46,100 nt of DNA from a virus: the IMG/VR virus record IMGVR_UViG_3300048012_000124, positions 1 to 46,100 of that record. One strand, written 5' to 3'. The notes beneath the pieces were generated by a model. It did no database searches. It saw nothing but the letters and a program-made list of their open reading frames with translations, and had not been told where the DNA came from. A program made the translations under genes and the position numbers. Positions 43,689 through 46,100 of this stretch are shown here, in pieces. Each line of letters opens with the position of its first letter. The first letter of the stretch is position 1.

Positions 43689-44193
43689 AGGACGGTTCAA
43701 ACCAAAGAACCCAGAGAAGTATGCTGGGGACGTGGACAATGTCGTCTACCGTTCGGGGTGGGAACGACACGTTATGAAATGGTGTGATGACAGTCTGGAC
43801 GTGGTACAATGGATGTCCGAAGAGTTGGTAATCCCCTACATCTGTGAGACTGATAAGAAGCCGCATCGATACTTCATGGACTTCGTTATCAAGTACAAGT
43901 CTGGACGTGTTGTACTGGTCGAGGTCAAACCCCATAAGCAGACCCTACGTCCTGAACGCAAGCAGGGAAAGTCCCGTCACACTCTATTGAACGAGGGTAT
44001 GACGTACGTCAAGAACCAATCCAAGTGGAAGGCAGCATCCGAATACGCAAAGGATAGAGGGTATCACTTTGAGATATGGACAGAGAACGAACTCACCGCA
44101 ATGGGTATCATGCCCAAGTCTACCCAACGTATGCGTACTAAAAAACCACTAAAGAAACTACCGCCGTTCAGAAAGAAGAAAAAATCGGTATAA
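43675..44193 (+). CDS. gp4: Head completion protein gp4
   Basis: The sequence TYKGRFKPKNPEKYAGDVDN (3-22), YRSGWERHVMKWCD and PHRYFMDFVIKYKSGRVVLV align closely with T4 gp4 (150 residues; here 172). The order D69 ... E83-V-K85 (MDFVI and VEVK) fits the PD-(D/E)xK nuclease core reported for this family. A basic tail follows (RMRTKKPLKKLPPFRKKKKS). Gp4 finishes the filled head before tail joining. The start is a GTG at 43675, chosen because every conserved N-terminal residue lies before the first ATG; it overlaps the methyltransferase by 14 bases and has no strong Shine-Dalgarno, suggesting translational coupling. Confidence 0.92.
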   Translation: MKTYKGRFKPKNPEKYAGDVDNVVYRSGWERHVMKWCDDSLDVVQWMSEELVIPYICETDKKPHRYFMDFVIKYKSGRVVLVEVKPHKQTLRPERKQGKSRHTLLNEGMTYVKNQSKWKAASEYAKDRGYHFEIWTENELTAMGIMPKSTQRMRTKKPLKKLPPFRKKKKSV

Positions 44194-44196
44194 ATA
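44189..44196 (+). promoter_or_regulatory. T4-type late promoter box TATAAATA
   Basis: An exact TATAAATA on the plus strand covering the stop codon of gp4 and 27 bases before the ATG of the 196-aa gene. Confidence 0.8.
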
Positions 44197-44223
44197 GAAG
44201 TACGAATTTTTTACGGTAGCGAC

Positions 44224-44814
44224 ATGTCTAACATATTTCAACGATTAGAACTACAAGCGTTCCGTGCGGGTATTACTCCTCGTACCAAAGAATCGCGAGA
44301 ATGGTTTCGTAAGAAGATCAAGAATATGCGCAGTATCAAGCGCGAGGCCTTGATGAAAGAAGATCCGTTGAAGCAAACGGGTCAAGAAATCGTTGGTAGT
44401 ATGTACATGTTCTTCTACGATCCGAAACATAAAGATACATTACCGTACTATGACACATTTCCATTAGTCGTCGTAGTAGGTCCGGCAGAAGGTGGGTTCT
44501 ATGGGTTGAACCTACACTACCTTCCACCTATCCTACGTGCGAAGATGTTGGATGCGTTGATGGATATCACCACGAATACTAAGTTCAACAGTTCTACTCG
44601 ATTCAAGATGTCGTATGAGTTGTTGGTCAAGACAAGTAAGTTGAAGTACTTTAAACCGTGCTTCAAACATTATTTGAATGAACACGTACAAAGTAAGTTC
44701 GCAATGGTACCTGCACCAGAGTGGGAGATCGCTACATTCCTACCGACCGCAGACTTCCGTAAGGCAAACTCTAAGAAGGTCTACTACGACTCTAAACAGA
44801 TGATAGGCGAATAG
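44224..44814 (+). CDS. Conserved T4-like phage protein next to gp4 (possible gp2-type)
   Basis: 196 residues with strongly patterned segments: FFYDPKHKDTLPYYDTFPLV (59-78), GFYGLNLHYLPPILRAKMLD (90-109) and LKYFKPCFKHYLNEHVQSKF (about 139-158). These look like a conserved virion protein family in T4-related phages, but I cannot tie it firmly to a T4 number. In T4, genes 2 and 4 are adjacent and relatives of this position have been called DNA end protector (gp2); the assignment here is uncertain. The N-terminus is basic and Arg-rich (PRTKESREWFRKKIKNMRSI), which would suit DNA contact. A late promoter is 27 bases upstream; the tail-tube-family gene begins 2 bases after the stop. Confidence 0.75.
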   Translation: MSNIFQRLELQAFRAGITPRTKESREWFRKKIKNMRSIKREALMKEDPLKQTGQEIVGSMYMFFYDPKHKDTLPYYDTFPLVVVVGPAEGGFYGLNLHYLPPILRAKMLDALMDITTNTKFNSSTRFKMSYELLVKTSKLKYFKPCFKHYLNEHVQSKFAMVPAPEWEIATFLPTADFRKANSKKVYYDSKQMIGE

Positions 44815-44816
44815 AA

Positions 44817-45437
44817 ATGGCAGGAATAGAAGAGTTAAAAAGTAAACTGATAGCAAAGAATGGTATCGCAATGGCGAACCAGTTCGCGGTCAATCTACCT
44901 ACCTTGGATAAGAATACCTCATCGGACACACTTAATGTCTTATGTAAAGAGGTAAGTCTGCCTGGCCGTCAAATGATGAGCCTGGATAGGACAGTCGGTA
45001 TATTTCAAGAGAAGGTGGTGAATGGATTTGGTGTAGAGGATGTCACGATGACTTTCTATGTGCTGAATGACTATGGTGTCCGTAGATACTTTGATGAATG
45101 GACCAAGTTAATATACACCGACATAAAAAGAGGTGAGGTTAACTATAAGAACAACTACACCTTTGATGTCAACATTCGCCAACTACAAAAACCTTTAGCA
45201 AGATTTGGATTCGATATAGGTCCATTTGATATAAATCTAGATGTGGGAAATAAGTCTATATACAGTGTAAAACTAATAGAGGCGTTTCCAACATCTATTG
45301 CAGCAATCCCACTGTCTAATGACGGTCAATTGGTCGAGTGTACTGTACAACTTTCATATACCGACTATGAAGTAATCAAGGATGAAAGAGAGTTGTTTGA
45401 TCCTAGTATCAATATAAATCTAGGTGGATTAATTTAA
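44817..45437 (+). CDS. Tail tube family protein (gp19/gp54-like)
   Basis: 206 residues with the tube-fold layout: MANQFAVNLPTLDK (first strand), LCKEVSLPGRQMMSLDR, where C/A-x-x-x-x-LPG is typical of T4 gp19-type proteins, then VTMTFYVLNDYGVRRYFDEW (about 79-98) and KLIEAFPTSIAAIPLSNDGQ followed by CTVQLSYTDYEV (final strand). T4 gp19 has 163 residues and forms the tube; gp54 and gp48 are diverged relatives that start it. Position beside gp26 rather than beside a sheath gene favours a tube-initiator (gp54) role, but the family match cannot separate the two. Confidence 0.8.
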   Translation: MAGIEELKSKLIAKNGIAMANQFAVNLPTLDKNTSSDTLNVLCKEVSLPGRQMMSLDRTVGIFQEKVVNGFGVEDVTMTFYVLNDYGVRRYFDEWTKLIYTDIKRGEVNYKNNYTFDVNIRQLQKPLARFGFDIGPFDINLDVGNKSIYSVKLIEAFPTSIAAIPLSNDGQLVECTVQLSYTDYEVIKDERELFDPSININLGGLI

Positions 45438-45457
45438 TATACATTATAGGATAAATC

Positions 45458-46100
45458 ATGGCATTACCAAAACTGAATGAAAACCCAAGTTATAGCATTG
45501 AAGTACCGTCTACAGGACAGAAGACTACATTTAGACCTTTCCTAGTAAAGGAACAGAAAAACCTCCTGATTGCATATGAAACACAAGAGCGCAAAGATAT
45601 GGTACGTGCGATATTGCGAACTATCGACGCTTGTGTTGAAGAACCTTTGGAAGGTACATTGACTACATTCGATGTAGACTATCTATTTACAAAAATTCGT
45701 GCCAAGTCGGTAGGCGAATCCGCAGATATTCAGGTATCATGTAGTGAATGCGGTGAAGCAAATAAGGTTTCGGTTGAGCTTGATGACATTAAGATGAGTG
45801 GGGAGACAACAAATAATCTGATCGAAATTACTGATAGTGTTTCTATACAGATGCGTTATCCATCATATGAAGAGTTCTTGAACAATGATTCATTGTTGTC
45901 TACCGAAACAACGACAGAGGGTCTATGGGAGTTATTAGTCGTTTGTATGGAAGCAGTGTTGACAGACGAAGAACGAATCTCTATGAATGATCAGTCAAAA
46001 GAAGACGTGTCAGAATTCATTGACTCTATGACTTCAGATCAGTTTGCGAAAGTATCTGAATTTATCAATTCGGTTCCTAGCGTAACACAAGATGTTAAAT
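45458..46100 (+). CDS. gp26: Baseplate hub subunit gp26, 3' end cut by window edge
   Basis: The frame opens at ATG 45458 with AGGA 7-10 bases before it and is still open at base 46100, giving 214 residues. The N-terminal pattern is YSIEVPSTGQKTTFRPFLVK (11-30) followed by EQKNLLIAYE. CSECGEANKV near residue 90 gives one C-x-x-C knuckle. This is the T4 gp26 family layout (hub subunit, 208 residues in T4), in which P-S-x-G-x-x-x-x-F/Y-R-P-F-L-V-K is the hallmark. In T4 it is part of the central hub. Length already matches T4, so little should be missing. Confidence 0.82.
   Translation, partial: MALPKLNENPSYSIEVPSTGQKTTFRPFLVKEQKNLLIAYETQERKDMVRAILRTIDACVEEPLEGTLTTFDVDYLFTKIRAKSVGESADIQVSCSECGEANKVSVELDDIKMSGETTNNLIEITDSVSIQMRYPSYEEFLNNDSLLSTETTTEGLWELLVVCMEAVLTDEERISMNDQSKEDVSEFIDSMTSDQFAKVSEFINSVPSVTQDVK

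Noticed and set aside
45413-45420. TATAAATC on the plus strand, 38 bases before gp26
   Set aside because: One mismatch from the late box and within the end of the tube-family gene; too weak to call, although the position would be right.

Overview
The window is part of the tail/baseplate gene cluster of a T4-like contractile-tailed phage (or a metagenomic assembly of one). Genes recognisable by protein sequence as T4 baseplate or head-completion components are gp4, gp5, gp6, gp8, gp25, gp26, gp27, gp48 and gp53, plus a tail-tube-family protein. The T4 late promoter -10 box TATAAATA stands, perfectly matched, in front of eight genes. Baseplate proteins carrying extra beta modules, a very large DUF4815-type protein and several giant fibre-like proteins resemble the marine (cyanophage/pelagiphage-like) T4 relatives rather than coliphage T4. 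The host cannot be told from this window: there are no tRNAs, host-derived metabolic genes or integration genes.

Layout. Nearly everything from 1 to 43033 is on the minus strand, read right to left: gp48-like, gp53, gp27, gp5, a 465-aa coiled-coil protein, gp25, gp6 and a 319-aa tail/baseplate protein (43033 to 34532). Next comes a 1333-aa collagen-like protein followed directly by a 2OG-Fe(II) oxygenase-like gene and a family-2-like glycosyltransferase (34517 to 29041). Then follow gp8, a 2127-aa DUF4815-type protein, a 77-aa small protein, a 1064-aa eight-module fibre, two small 'YGL' proteins and a tail-fibre assembly chaperone-like protein (28990 to 16242). A 1639-aa protein built almost wholly of tetrapeptide repeats follows, and after it an unknown 153-aa protein, a second glycosyltransferase and a second oxygenase-like protein (16088 to 9165). 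The minus-strand block ends with two small fibre/adaptor proteins, a 119-aa protein, a 1972-aa coiled-coil fibre and a partial related fibre that leaves the window at base 1. From 43086 rightwards the plus strand carries a methyltransferase, gp4, a conserved 196-aa protein, a tail-tube-family protein and the start of gp26. Divergent late promoters at 43051-43075 separate the two transcription units.

How it works together. The right half encodes the central hub (gp27/gp5/gp26), the tube-baseplate junction (gp48, tube-family protein) and the wedges (gp6, gp53, gp25, gp8). The left half encodes host-contact fibres and their accessory proteins. The most interesting feature is that each of the two extreme low-complexity fibre genes (collagen-like and tetrapeptide-repeat) is followed by a glycosyltransferase plus a 2OG-oxygenase-like gene. 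This suggests that the phage hydroxylates and glycosylates its own repeat fibres, in the manner of collagen hydroxylysine glycosylation. That is inference from gene order and motifs, not demonstrated. No stretch longer than about 160 bases lacks a gene.
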